A DNA stretch of 64,000 nucleotides. Origin: Edaphochlamys debaryana. Taxonomy: Eukaryota > Chlorophyta > Chlorophyceae > Chlamydomonadales. The notes below the pieces were generated by a model that was not told where the DNA came from, did no database searches, and saw only the letters and a list, made by a program, of their open reading frames with translations. Positions 36,001-46,979 of this stretch are shown here, in pieces (within the stretch, counting starts at the first letter, position 1; every line of letters begins with the position of its first letter). The stretch is taken from contig JAEHOE010000012.1 of the NCBI GenBank assembly GCA_016858145.1, positions 1 to 64,000 on the forward strand, written 5' to 3'. Made by a program: the position numbers and the translations under genes.

Positions 36001-37528
36001 AGGTGCGCCGCTATCCATGCTGCCCTTCCCTTCCTGTTACCCCTGGCATCTGCCCCTCCATGCCCACAGCGGCTGGAGCTCTTCTGTACAATGTATCACA
36101 TCATCTGTTGTCTGTTGTCTCCCACTCCTGCCCCGCAGGCCCACAAGGAGCTTCGTGAGGAGAACCGCACGCTGGAGGAGGAGCTGCAGGCGGCGCAGCA
36201 ACAGCTGCAGGCCGCGGCGGGCGGCGAGCGGCCCGCCGCTGAGGAGCTGGCGGAGCTGCGCTCGCAGCTGCAGGTGCAGGAGAACCGCCACCGCCTGGCC
36301 ATGGAGCAGGCGCAGGCGGACCTCGCCGAGCTACGCAAGGTAAGCACCTTGACAATTGCCAGATCCTTGCCCCTTACCCTTGCAAGGCAGCATGGCACTA
36401 GGTTGGCCCGTTGCGTGCCCCCTCACTTGACAGCTAGACCTTTCTTGCTTGTCCGTGTGCGCAGCGGCTGGCCGAGGAGCAGGCGGGCACTGGGCAGCGG
36501 GAGGCGGCCTTCCGTGACCAGGTTGCGGAGATGGTGCGGGAGATGGAGCGGCTGCGGGAGGCGCAGGTGGAGGCCTGCGACGAGGTGAGCCGGGGATGGA
36601 GTGTGGCTGCGGTCAGCTTTGCGCACCCGTTGCTTGCTTACGGCACACCTGCTGGCCCCTCACCTGTCGCCCTCCCTGTCTGCTCCACGATATCCCCAGC
36701 TGGAGCTGAGCGCCAAGCAGCGCGAGGCCGAGCTCAACGCCGAGAAGCTGTCGCTCGAGTCCCAAATCCACTGGCTCACGGAGGAGAACCAGCGCCTGCA
36801 GCAGGAGGGGGGCGCTGCACCCGCACCCGCCCCGCCGCCACCAGGTAAGCCTTGCAATGGCTCCGCCGAGACTGCGCCCTGGTGGCATTCCGTACATGCT
36901 GCTGCCAGCCTGTCTGCGTGGTGTCCTCGACGCTTATGCAACCCTGTCGTCAATCCCTGTCGCGGCCTTCCGCCAGATCTGGTCGAGCGCGTGGCGGCGC
37001 TGGAGGGCGAGCTGCGCCGCGCCAAGCGGGGCGAGATCAAGCTGCAGGCCATGCTGTACCGCCTGCGGAAGGACGTGGAGGCCGCGGGCGGCGGCGTGGC
37101 AGCGTTCGACAACCTGCGCGACGTGCGCGCGCTCCAGTACGACGTGGACATGCTCACTGAGAAGTGCAAGGTGGGGCGGTAGGGTATGCATCGCGCATGG
37201 CTCAAGGGACGTTGGCCCCCAGGGCAAGCACGTGCAAGCGGGTGCAAGCAAGCATGGGTCAAGGATACCCTAGGTACGGTACCGGTGCCGTATCAAGCTC
37301 ATTGGTGACGTGACCCCCGGCTCCTTGTCCCCCCCCCCGCAGCGCTTCGCCCGTGAGGCCCAGCAGCACGAGGCGGACAAGCGGCAGCTGCAGGCGCTCG
37401 TGGCGCAGCACCCCGAGCTGGCGCATGGTCGGGCGGGCGGCGCCAAGGCGGCGCACAGCGCAGCGGGTGGCGGCATGGGCGGCGGTGCCCTGGTGGACAA
37501 GGAGAACCTCCCCTTCGGGCAGCGATGA
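24086..37528 (+). CDS. kinesin-7 (CENP-E-like) with very long coiled coil
   Basis: Plus-end-directed kinesin, kinesin-7 by motor sequence, probably mitotic. About 38 exons, all GT-AG by inspection, give about 2,858 residues. A 14-nt first exon (24086-24099) joins 24185 to start [15 protein letters not shown]. The motor spans about 1-350: P-loop GQTSSGKT (88-95), switch [12 protein letters not shown], switch II DLAGSE, and the kinesin-7-type [19 protein letters not shown] and [12 protein letters not shown]. Motor exons are 24185-24575, 24800-25021, 25177-25387 and 25535-25796. A basic/acidic linker follows (exons 26168-26321, 26440-26613, 26733-26830, with EEEEEEEGD). The rest is heptad-rich coiled coil dense in Ala, Glu, Gln and Leu, including one 1,710-nt exon (31291-33000). 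The last exon, 37343-37528, ends [13 protein letters not shown] and carries a KEN motif. Size and layout resemble CENP-E; the mitotic role is inferred. Confidence 0.93.
29072..29160 (+). repeat. intronic tandem repeat in the kinesin gene
   Basis: Three imperfect copies of a roughly 26-bp unit containing CCCTGCCAACA.TCCCT, wholly inside the intron between exons ending at 29058 and beginning at 29223. Confidence 0.7.
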
Positions 37529-38359
37529 GCTGGGGAGCACGGGATTGCAACCAGCAGGACGGCTGCGGGTGTTGGGCGGGTGAAGCTTACTCGGTTACGC
37601 TAACCCTGACCATCCTGTGCCGCCACGCCACATACGCACGCGAGCGAGTTGCGCAAGGGGCAGTGGCGGAGCAGGTGGAGCGTCCGCGGCCTAGGGCGCA
37701 GGCCGAACTTCAGATGACGGCATGAGGCGAGGGCGCCAATTGCGCAGACTGGATCCATTATGCAACGCCCAACGGCTTGACTTGTAAATGCATTGACGCC
37801 AGTCGCGTACTGTACGCGATGACTCTGTCGCTGTCGCGCCAGGCCCCAGAATGCGCAGCGGTGGAGATCATACACACCGTAGTCAGAAACCGCTTACACT
37901 GCGTATCCATGCTTCATCTGACCCGCATGGTACGCCCGAACAAACCGCCACAAAACGCGTCCGACCAAATGCAATCTCAACAGCAAGCTGCAAGCCTCTC
38001 CATACAGGAACACAGGAACAATCCCCTGGGCCCTCCCACATGTGCACCGAACCCTCTCACGTTCACGCGACTGCCCTCAGCGAACTGTGCAAGGTAAGCA
38101 ACACACCCTTGGAAAGACTTTGACAGCCGCCCCTAGCGCCCGGCCAGCAAGACCCTACTTAGCGTGTCACGTGCACTTCACCCGCTCTCGGCCCTCCCCG
38201 AAGCCCGCTTCTCTGCCAACTCTCATCGTGAATCTAGAAACACAACACCACAGAAGACGACACAGCTCCGCCTGTCCCAGCCTTATACCGTTCCCTCCAC
38301 AGCCGCCTAGCACCAAACCCTCTCCTTCCACCGCCCACCGCCCGCTGTGCCTCCGGCGC
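37529..38359. other. convergent 3' region of the kinesin and FTSH4-like genes
   Basis: No coding exon recognised. The stretch should hold both 3' untranslated regions. TGTAA at 37783-37787 (plus) could end the kinesin transcript and TTACA at 37894-37898 could be TGTAA for the minus-strand gene. Confidence 0.5.
37783..37787 (+). promoter_or_regulatory. candidate TGTAA poly(A) signal of the kinesin gene
   Basis: TGTAA 255 nt after the kinesin stop, the usual volvocine poly(A) signal. Assignment rests on motif and position only. Confidence 0.35.
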
Positions 38360-41022
38360 TCACGCCTTGCTAACGCGTTGCAGCCCCAGCGTGCCGCGAA
38401 TCTGCTCCCCGCTCAGCGTCTCCTTCTCCATCAGCTCCGAGGCCAGCTTGTGCAGCTCTTTCTCGTGGCTCTTGAGCACTAGCTTGGCGCGCTCGTAGGC
38501 GCCCTGCACCAGCTTGCGGACCTGGAAAGGCGGGGAGCAAACAAAGATAGCCTCCGTGTCGCGGCAACCCATGCCAGGCAGTGCATTTGTGTGGAGGGGA
38601 AGCTCGGCTAGTTTGGGTGTGGAGTCGGCCCCGGCCCCCCGCTCCCGTTCCCGTCCTCACCTCCTCCTCCACGGCGGCGCGCGTCTCGCTGCTCATGGAG
38701 TGGGCGTCGTCATAGTCCAGAGCCACCTGAAGGGGACAAAGGGAGGGGCAAGCGCGCGGTCAGCCGCTGGACTTGAGGCACAGCCCCCACGCAGCACGCA
38801 GCCAGCTGAGGGCAGCGCCACCCTTCCATCAGCCATCCTTCCATCCAGCATACCTCCACCTCCACCAACCTTTCCACAGCCGGTCTTCCAAGCCTGCCCG
38901 ACCTTCCATAACCACCACCAGCATGACCACACGCACCTGCCCCAGCTTCTCGCTCATGCCGTACTTGGTCACCATGGCCCGGGCCAGCTCCGTGGCCATG
39001 CGCAGGTCCGAGCTGGCGCCGGTGGTGACGTCATCGTGCCCGAAGATGAGCTCCTCCGCCACGCGGCCGCCCATGCACACGTCCAGGCGCGCCATCATCT
39101 GCTTGCGGGACATGGACGTGGCGTCCTCCTCGGGCAGCTGCGACACCATGCCCAGGGCCATGCCTGGGAGGGCAAAGGGGAGGGGGAGGGGAGCGGGCCG
39201 TGAGGCATGGGGGGGAAGGAGGGTCGTCGAGACCCGCGACAGGCACCATACTCCCACAAAGAGCCAACCCACATGGGGATCCGTCCTAGCTGCAAGCCCC
39301 AAGCCACGCCCGACCCAGATGGGACGAGCGACGGAGGGACTTGCTAGAAACTAGAGACGCCATGCAGACGGTGCGTCGAGCGCCGACCCACATCGGCACC
39401 GGACCCAGGTGCGAGCCCAAGCCACGTCCGACCCAGATGCCCTTCCGGCCGCCCCCGCCCACCTCGCGGCACGATGGTGGCCTTGTGCACGGGGTCAGCT
39501 CCGTCCGTGAGCAGCGCCACCAGCGCGTGGCCGCCCTCGTGGTAAGCCGTGAGCTTGCGCGAGCGCTCGCTGATGGCGGCCGACTTGCGCTCGGCGCCCA
39601 TGATGATGCGGTCGCGGGCGTACTCCATGGACTTCATGCCCACCTGCGGGCGGGCAGGCGGCGGGGGAGGCAATACCAGCAGCAGCGGCTGTCGGTGGCT
39701 GTTCATTACACAGTCTGTTCAGCGTAAACGGGCTGCGCGTGCTAGCCCGCGTCTTGCGCCTTGGACACGAAGTCGCCGGATCCAGAGCCCGGCCCCAAGC
39801 GCCCTCCCGGCCGCACCTCCTTGAGCCCGTTCTTGGCCGCGTGCAGGGCCGCCACGTTGACCACATTGGCCAGGTCGGCGCCGGAGAAGCCGGGGGTGGC
39901 ACGGGCAATGACGGCCAGGTCCAGGTCGGGGCTGGGGTGGGGTGGGGTGGAGGGTGGGAGCAGGGTGGAGGGTGGGAGCAGGGGGGAGGGGGGATGGCAA
40001 GGTGGGCTTAGCAGGGATGAGGCGTCCGTGAGGGCGCAGAGGAAAAGGAGTCGCGGGTCAAGGTGCAGAGAGCTGGCGGCAGGGTACTGCACGGCAGTCG
40101 CTAGGCGGCTGACGCGGATGCGTGCCAAGACAGCTTGGCAGACTTCAGGCCCTGCCCTTTCGCGGCCTTCATGCAAGCATCACCGCCTGGAGCCCCTGGC
40201 ATCAGTGCACATCGGCGGCCCCACTCCAAGAGGGCCACCAAGCCCGTGCCCCTCCGGTCCCCTTCTCCTCAATCCTGCCAGCAGCGGCACTCCTGCTCCA
40301 GTGCTGCTGCAATTCCCCGCCCAAAGCAACCTTCCCACCGCCCACCCTGGCCCACCTCTTGGGGATCTTGCCCATGTGGGTCTCCAGGATCTGCTTGCGC
40401 CCCTCCACGTCCGGGTTGGGCACCACGATGTGGCTGCGCGGCAGGGAGGCGCACGAGGGAGGGCAGCTTCTCGTGTGAGCACAGAACCTGTAGTGCCATA
40501 CCCTTTCTTCACTGGCCCAGCATCCACAGGGCCCCTCCCCACCCGTCCCCACCCTCCGCCCTCCAAGACATGCCGCTGACTCCCTTGCTCCCCCCCTCCC
40601 GCCGTCCCGGCCTCACCGGTCGAAGCGGCCCGGGCGAACCAGGGCCTTGTCCAGCACCTCGGCGAAGTTGGTGGCGGCCACCACGATGATGCCCTCGGTG
40701 GCCTGGAGGAGGAGGAGGGGGAGGGAAGAAGGGGAGGAGGGCCGCAGTGTTGACATGGCAGACATGTCCCTGAACCGACTATGTCGCTATGCCATGCTCC
40801 CGCCGCCCCCCACAGCCCCAGGTCCCAGCCCAGGACCCCAGCCCAACGCCTCAGGCCCAGGCCCCAGGCCCCGGCACCAGTCCCCAGCCCCAGGCACCAC
40901 CACCAGTCCCCAGCCCTAGCCCGAGCCCCGGTCCCCACCTTGAAGCCGTCCAGCTCCACCAGCATCTGGTTGAGCGTCATGCGCATGTACTGCTGGTCCT
41001 TGGGGTTGCGGTTGCCGCCAAT

Positions 41023-41055
<33 letters not shown>

Positions 41056-43777
41056 CGCGTGCTTCTTGGCGGCCGCGAACAGGTCGCGCACGCGGCGCGC
41101 GCCCACGCCCACAAACACCTCCTCGAACTCCGAGCCGGAGCAGTAGAAGAACGGCACACCGGCCTCGCCTGCGGACCGCAGGAGCCGGGCGGGCAGGCAG
41201 CGGGATGTCGGCGGCATGTCGCTGCAGATGCGTCTGTGCGCCCCCCACCCGGCTGTTGGGCCGCTCAGAAACCGGGTGGTCACCGCTGGCTGCTCGTTCG
41301 CAGGCATGTGATGGACCGCCCCAGAACATGCGCCGCTAGAGCTCACGGCCGATTTGTGCCGCTGAGCAGTGGCCTAGCCACCACCAGGAGCCTCTGGCTG
41401 CCGCTTTTCTCAGGCGCCCAGCCTCTGTCCCCACGTCCCACGCCACCCACCCGCGATGGCGCGGGCCAGCATGGTCTTGCCGGTACCGGGGGGGCCGACC
41501 TGCGGGTCGGGGACGCAACAGGCACCTCAACACGTTGCCCCATGACCACGTCGTCATTGTGAGCTCGCGGCTCCCTGACTGCAGCGCTCCAGCCCACGGC
41601 ATCAGGCCTCGGGGCGATGCTTCGATCAGCACCCCGTCCGCGCAGCTGCCCTCGGCGCCCGAGGCATGTCTCGCCTTTCCCCGCCCCCCGCCCCAAGCCC
41701 CCCAGGGGCCCACCAGCAGCACTCCCTTGGGCAGCTTGCCCCCCAGCTGCGTGAACTTGTGGGGGTCCCTGAGGTACTCCACAATCTCCTCCAGCTCGTG
41801 CTGAGGAGGTGGGTGGACGAGATGGGGCAGGCGTCAGGGCAGAGGCACGTACCATGGGCCAACGACGCGCTTCAACAAGCGGCGACAGCCATCCAAACCT
41901 GGCCTCGCTGCCAAGCGCCATCCGTCCCCCAACTCCGCCCACATCCACGTCCTCCCCTACGCATCCGCTACCACCCGCTTCGACAAAACGCCTCCTCCTT
42001 GCCCACACAATGCTCCTGCAGCGCGCACCTTGGCCTCGTCCACTCCCTTGACGTCTGCGAAGCGCGTGGACGAGTTCATCTGCGGCTTGAGGTCGGGGTT
42101 GTTGAGAAAGCTCTTGGTGAGCCCCTTGTCGTCCAGCAGCGTGCCCAGGCAGGTGACCAGGATGAAGGCGCCGCCCAGGGTGCGCACGGTGCGCCACACC
42201 TGGGGGGCGGAGGCGGCGGGGAGGTGAAGCCGGGGCAGAGAGGGCGGGTGAGCAGAGGGCCGAGGTGAGACGGAGGGGGAAGGAAGTAGTGTGGTGGCGG
42301 ACTGGTTGACTCCATGGACCTCCAGCTGCAACCGCGTGTTATGGGGACCTGCTGGCTGCACAATGGACCGCCCGTACCGGCTTCTGGCACAGCTTCATCC
42401 ACCACTACTGGTACACCGACCCACTCCGGACGCGGCAGCTAGGCACCGCCCAGCCGTGTCCCCCTGCGCCACCAGCGCGTGCCGCTGGTACAGCTGCTCT
42501 TTGGAAGGAGGCCAGCCGCCGACGTAATTCGCGCTCGGCAAGTGGCTCCCCCCATACCGGCCACACTTGTCCCGCCTTTCTCCCCATCTCCCTCCGCACA
42601 CCCTCGGCCCGTCGTGGTGACAGCAAGCCCTCCGTCCCAGCACATCCCTTCACGCCGACCTAGCGCATGCTAACTTCACGACCCTTGCCCTCCCCACCGG
42701 CCCCACCTGGCTGGAGAAGCTTGGCTCCGCAAAGGTCATCACCAGGGGGTTGCGGGGGCTGCCCAGCGTACCCTCCGCCGCCGCGCCGGCAGCTCCCGCA
42801 CCCCCTAGCGCTGCCGCGCTTGCAGCGCCCATGGCTGGCCCGGCCGCAAAGCCCCCGCTGGCGCCTCCCGCCCCGCCGTAGTAGCCCCCGCCTGCGCCCG
42901 AGCCCGAGCCCCAGCCGCCGCCCGCGCCGCTGGCAAAGGCCTGCGGGGCGTAGTCGGCCGGGGGCCGCGAGGTGCTGGCGGCCGCCATGGAGCCCCCGCG
43001 CTGAGGGGCAGGCAAGGGTGTTGCGCAAGGGGGCATGGGAGCGTCAGTGAGAGGCATGGTGTGACACGCATTTGGGGCATTGAGCGCGGCGGGGGCGCAG
43101 GGAGGGTGCACGCTGGTCGCGTATGGAGCAGGTTTGAGCATGGAGCGGGGCAGTATGCGCTTGGGGGCCGCGCAGGTGACACGCGACCACGCCGACCCGG
43201 GGAAGGGGTGTTGCAGCGGCCAGCCACGCGTCGTAGCCAGCGAAACCCTCGCGTCAGCGACGGGCGAGTCGGAGCGTTCCGGAGCGCGGTTCGCTTCGCA
43301 ACCTCTGCACATACGTCCTCGCCTATCCTGTTTGCACAAAGCGCTCGGCTTCCGGGCCCTCCGACCATCCACCATCCAGGCGCAGGATCTCCGCGAACCC
43401 TCACCTGCTGAGTGAGAGCATGGAAGCGCGACGCGTCCAGCCGGTCCAAACGTGTCAGCGCCCTCACATACTCCGCGAGCGTCTCTGGCGTGTTGGCCAC
43501 ACGGTTCTGCTCGAACGCGCTCACGACTGCCTCATACTGCCCCAGCTTGTTCAGCGACCGCAGCTGCTCGGCCCCCTGCGGTCATCGAGCAAAAAAAGCA
43601 CGTCAAGCCAGGCGCAGATGGAGCTCGCGAGCAAGTTCGCGAGCTCCAGCTCACCTCCTCCGCAGCTCGCGGAGCGTTGTAGAGCCTCCGACCGCCCCAT
43701 TGTCGCAGCGCCTCGGCGAGCTCCTTGCGGCTTCCTCGTGCTGCAAGAACCTGGAGGACGTGCCCCCGTGGCGCCAT
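38360..43777 (-). CDS. FTSH4: FtsH-type AAA metalloprotease, FTSH4/YME1 (i-AAA) class
   Basis: ATP- and zinc-dependent protease of the mitochondrial inner membrane (i-AAA), degrading damaged membrane and intermembrane-space proteins. Fourteen exons: 43655-43777, 43405-43575, 42707-43000, 42029-42199, 41714-41800, 41451-41499, 40939-41168, 40617-40702, 40356-40433, 39817-39931, 39463-39643, 38937-39163, 38661-38726, 38360-38521. They join in frame to 679 residues. Residues 1-41 could be a mitochondrial presequence. Exon 2 ([13 protein letters not shown]) matches the FTSH4 N-domain. Exon 3 is unusually Gly/Ala-rich. A single transmembrane segment lies near 205-220 ([15 protein letters not shown]). 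AAA motifs are Walker A GPPGTGKT (split from its beta strand by an intron), Walker B IIFIDEID and [19 protein letters not shown]. The zinc site is HEGGH at about 504. [20 protein letters not shown] is typical of the FTSH4/FTSH11/YME1 branch; FTSH11 is the alternative. Confidence 0.94.
39931..40008 (+). repeat. G-rich intronic repeat in the FTSH4-like gene
   Basis: GGGGTGGGGTGGAGGGTGGG followed by two copies of GAGCAGGG.GGAGGG-like units inside the intron between 39931 and 40356. It is G-quadruplex-prone on the plus strand. Confidence 0.65.
40805..40935 (+). repeat. CCCCAG-type intronic minisatellite in the FTSH4-like gene
   Basis: About 130 bp of imperfect CCCCAG, CCCCAGCC and CCAGGCCC units in the intron between 40702 and 40939. 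Read on the coding strand this is CTGGGG, the same core as the large minisatellite at 51.7 kb. Confidence 0.75.
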
Positions 43778-44898
43778 GCAAGCCCCCTATCCAACTTCTC
43801 GACCCCGCTGACTTTTATTACGTCTACGTGGGCTTGTTGGTTGCCAGAGTGTGCGAGGCGCGCAAAAGCGACCAGCGGTGAAACGTCTTCGGAGCTCAGA
43901 GGCGCGTGCGACCATGTACGGCACGCCGTACGGCCGAGCGTGCGGCCGACTGCAAGTCCAGGGCTCGCACTCCTGACTAATCCACGTTCACCAGGGCCTG
44001 ACGAGAGGGGGGGCCTCGCGGGGGAGGGCGTGTAAGTGTCCCCGGCCAGGCAGCCACCAAGCAGTCGACCGAGCAGGCGGACTGGCAGAGGGAGAGGCTG
44101 CAGCGCGCTGGCCGCTCCAAAGCTAGGACGCCCCAAGGCATGAAGGGGTGCAGGTAGTGCTCGCCATCGGCGTGGTTGACCGGGTCGTGGTGGTACACAT
44201 GGTTCACGAGCTGGTTGGGGGGCTGGGGGTGGTCGAAGGATGTCGAAGGATGTAGTGTGGATGGCGCTGTCGGGGCTCGGTGGCGCGCGCAGGCGGTTGT
44301 CCAACCCCATGCTTCAACCTTCGTTCCCCACACAGTGCACATCACCCTACGGCCTGGGGCCCCTGCAGCTCGAGCACGGCCTAGGCCCAAGCCGATGCTC
44401 AGCCGTCTCTATCTGCTAGCCTGGGCTGGGATTCGTTTCCCACCCAAGGTAGCTCAGCGACTGCAACCCGCCAACCCCTCGCATGAATTTGGGCTGAGCG
44501 CCCGCCAGGCTCACGGAGCTCCTGTATAGCTATTAGTACCAGCAGGCCCTTGAAGTACGGCAGCTGTGGGCCTCTGGTCACCTCCTCCATGGGGGCGGGG
44601 GGGGGGTAAGCTACTCCCTTCCAGGCCTGCCGTTAGAGGCCGGAATCCCTTTGCCCGGCTACCGGTATCGTTTGGGGGCGGCTGCAACGCATGGTCTTTT
44701 GGCTGGCTTGCCCACGTGCGGCGTGCGGCAGCGTGCGAAGGGCCTGATCCTACGCAGAGAGGCAGGGGGCGCTTCGGTCTTAGGACTTTGTAGTGAGCGA
44801 GGCGACAGGCTCGAGGCGCCAAGTCGACCTCCAACCGCTCACGCCCACTCCACCAGCTGAGGAATGCCCAGTGGGTTGGCAAGGCACGCACCAAACAA

Positions 44899-45164
44899 GA
44901 GCGGCGTGTCCTGCTTCATCAGGGTGTGCAGGAGGACACAGGCGCCCACAAGTTATCATTGCTCAAGCACCCATACATCCCCCACGACGAAGGACGCGCG
45001 TCCCGTCTCCTACGACATGTCCGCCGGCGGGGACCTTGGGGCGCATGCCGCCACGCGCACCCGCCGAGCATGTATACCCCCACCGCCTAGGACGCCTGGC
45101 GGGGCAACATTCTCTCTCTCGAAGGCCGTATGAGGCCGTCTGCCAGCTTCCTGCGGAGATCCGC
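44899..45164 (+). repeat. partial duplicate of the bZIP 3' end (copy 1)
   Basis: 44899-45134 matches 46656-46891 over 236 bp with roughly ten differences and no net indel. It is followed within 4 bp by 45138-45164, which matches 47034-47060 inside the last bZIP exon (one difference). The 142 bp between these blocks in the intact locus, including the bZIP stop codon, are missing here. Confidence 0.85.
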
Positions 45165-46391
45165 CTTTGATCCCCGCCGCCCCTCTCTACGTCCTGCCAA
45201 TGCAGCTCCTGACCCTTTATCCGTTCATCGGCACACCAGCGGCACACCACCGCCCAGCCGACCCGTCCTTGTAAGCATCACTCCATTCCTCACACCCAAC
45301 CGTACACCATCCGACCATGCGATCAAAACTTCGATGATCGACAGCTGCATGATCCGGCCGCCTGCATCTGAAGACCCCCCGACCCGTGCCCCCATTGGAC
45401 ATTGCCTTGGGACCCCCAAGCCGCAACTCCTGGAACGGGTGCGCTCGACACCACGAGGTAGACACAGCCTCGTCTCGAAGGCTCCATCAGGCAGCCGCCA
45501 TCATATCCGTCCCCCGTTATCGGCAAGCCAGCGGGTAGAGCCGTCGCTGCAGCTAGCAGCAGCGCCGGGCACCGCTAAGCCGAACCTTCCCGAGTACCTC
45601 CCGGCCAATATCCGCCCACGCCTTGCCCGCACTCCGCCACACCCCCGACGGTCCGCGCCGCTAAGAATCATGCTACAGAACCCCCCCCCCCCAGGTCAAA
45701 GTCGCCAATGTGCCACGCGGGGCAAGTCAGTAAACACCCACACACATTTGTCTTTGCAATCATGACGCCAACCTCGCTCCTTGCCCATGCAAAATCCCTA
45801 GGACCCCCGAACCACCAGCGCCCAAACGTGCCTGCCCCGCACGCTAGGCCCCTCGCAGCAAGTCCGTCCAAGGATCCGAGCCCCCGCTGCACATGCGTTA
45901 CGGGCGGTGCCGGGGCACCGCAAGGGCGCCAACACACCCGGCACCCACGCGTCACACCGTTGAGCCAGCGACACCAAAACGGCCCATACCCAAATAGATT
46001 CCTCATAGTCGATAGGCACAGGCACAAGACCAGGCCTGCACTGAGCCTGAGCAGTTCAACCGCAGCCGCTGATACCCTCCCCCATTGGGTTCGTAGCATA
46101 GAGATCGTTGTATACCAGCAGCCGGCAAAACCCTTCCTTCCGTCCCTAGCCGTCCTACTAAGACAACCACACCCACCTCCTCCTTCAATCCCTTGCGAAA
46201 TCGGACAGCACAGTATCTTGAATTGCTAGCTGTCCCAGGGTTGTACCCCCGAGCTGTCTCGCAGCCTGACCGACTCAGGAATACTGCGGGGCGCAGCGGC
46301 TTAGTAGGTGCCAGCATCTCAGCAAACGAGGCCACAAGGACCCCGACGTGTAGCTAGCCCAGTTAACGACAGGTGGAGATGATTCTCATGA

Positions 46392-46411
46392 TAAACCCTA
46401 ATCCTAAACCC
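46392..46411 (+). repeat. short telomere-like tract (CCCTAA type)
   Basis: TAAACCCTAATCCTAAACCC, close to three units of the complementary telomere motif, in non-coding sequence about 570 bp past the bZIP stop. Confidence 0.6.
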
Positions 46412-46655
46412 GAAGTGTGAATTGCCAGACCGCGCCATCACGTTAGGAGGTCCTCAAGACAGGACCCCCTGGCTAACACAAGCACGCGCTTATTAGGTTG
46501 GCTCTCGTGTCAACCGCACACGACACGTTGGTTGCACACATCTCATGTCCAGCAGCCTCGCAAAATGTTGGGAACGAAACCTGGCGTCCACTGAAGGCCG
46601 CCGCCGTGCAGACTCTGAAGCACGGGCGCCTGTGCATCCCAGTACGGCAATGCCA

Positions 46656-46891
46656 GAGCAGCGTGTCCTGCTTCATCAGGGTGTGCAGGAGGGCGCAGGC
46701 GCCCACAAGTTATCATTGCTTAAGCACCCATACAACCCCCACGACGAAGGACGCGCGTCCCGTCTCCTACGACATGTCCGCCGGCGGGGACCATGGGGCG
46801 CATGCCGCCACGCGCACCCGCTGAGCATGTATACCGCCACCGCCTAGGACGCCTGGCGTGGCAACATCCTCTCTCTCGAAGGCCGTATGAG
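46656..46891 (+). repeat. 236-bp repeat downstream of bZIP (copy 2, in place)
   Basis: Same sequence as 44899-45134. It lies 88 bp past the bZIP stop and is probably part of that gene's 3' untranslated region, so copy 1 is the derived one. Confidence 0.8.
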
Positions 46892-46979
46892 CCGAAACTG
46901 CTGATGCCTACGCGCGAAGGAGACCACAAACGACCCGGCCCAAACGGGCGCGGGAGGACCACAATGGAGCATATCATGA

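Larger units (their letters stand above)
43778..46979. other. gene-poor stretch between FTSH4-like and bZIP genes
   Basis: No exon recognised in 3.2 kb. It contains two copies of a 236-bp repeat (44899-45134 and 46656-46891), a 27-bp copy of bZIP coding sequence (45138-45164), a run of C at about 45680-45690 and a telomere-like tract at 46392-46411. The 45.1-46.3 kb part is A- and C-rich on the plus strand and looks non-coding. Confidence 0.5.

Noticed and set aside
43651..44310. Longer N-terminal extension of the FTSH4-like gene
   Set aside because: It is in a different frame from exon 1; the ATG at 43777 gives a phase-0 junction with exon 2 and a plausible presequence.
45130..45765. 211-codon plus-strand frame
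   Set aside because: Begins in the duplicated bZIP fragment and continues in Pro/Arg/Ser-rich sequence without domain or codon signal.
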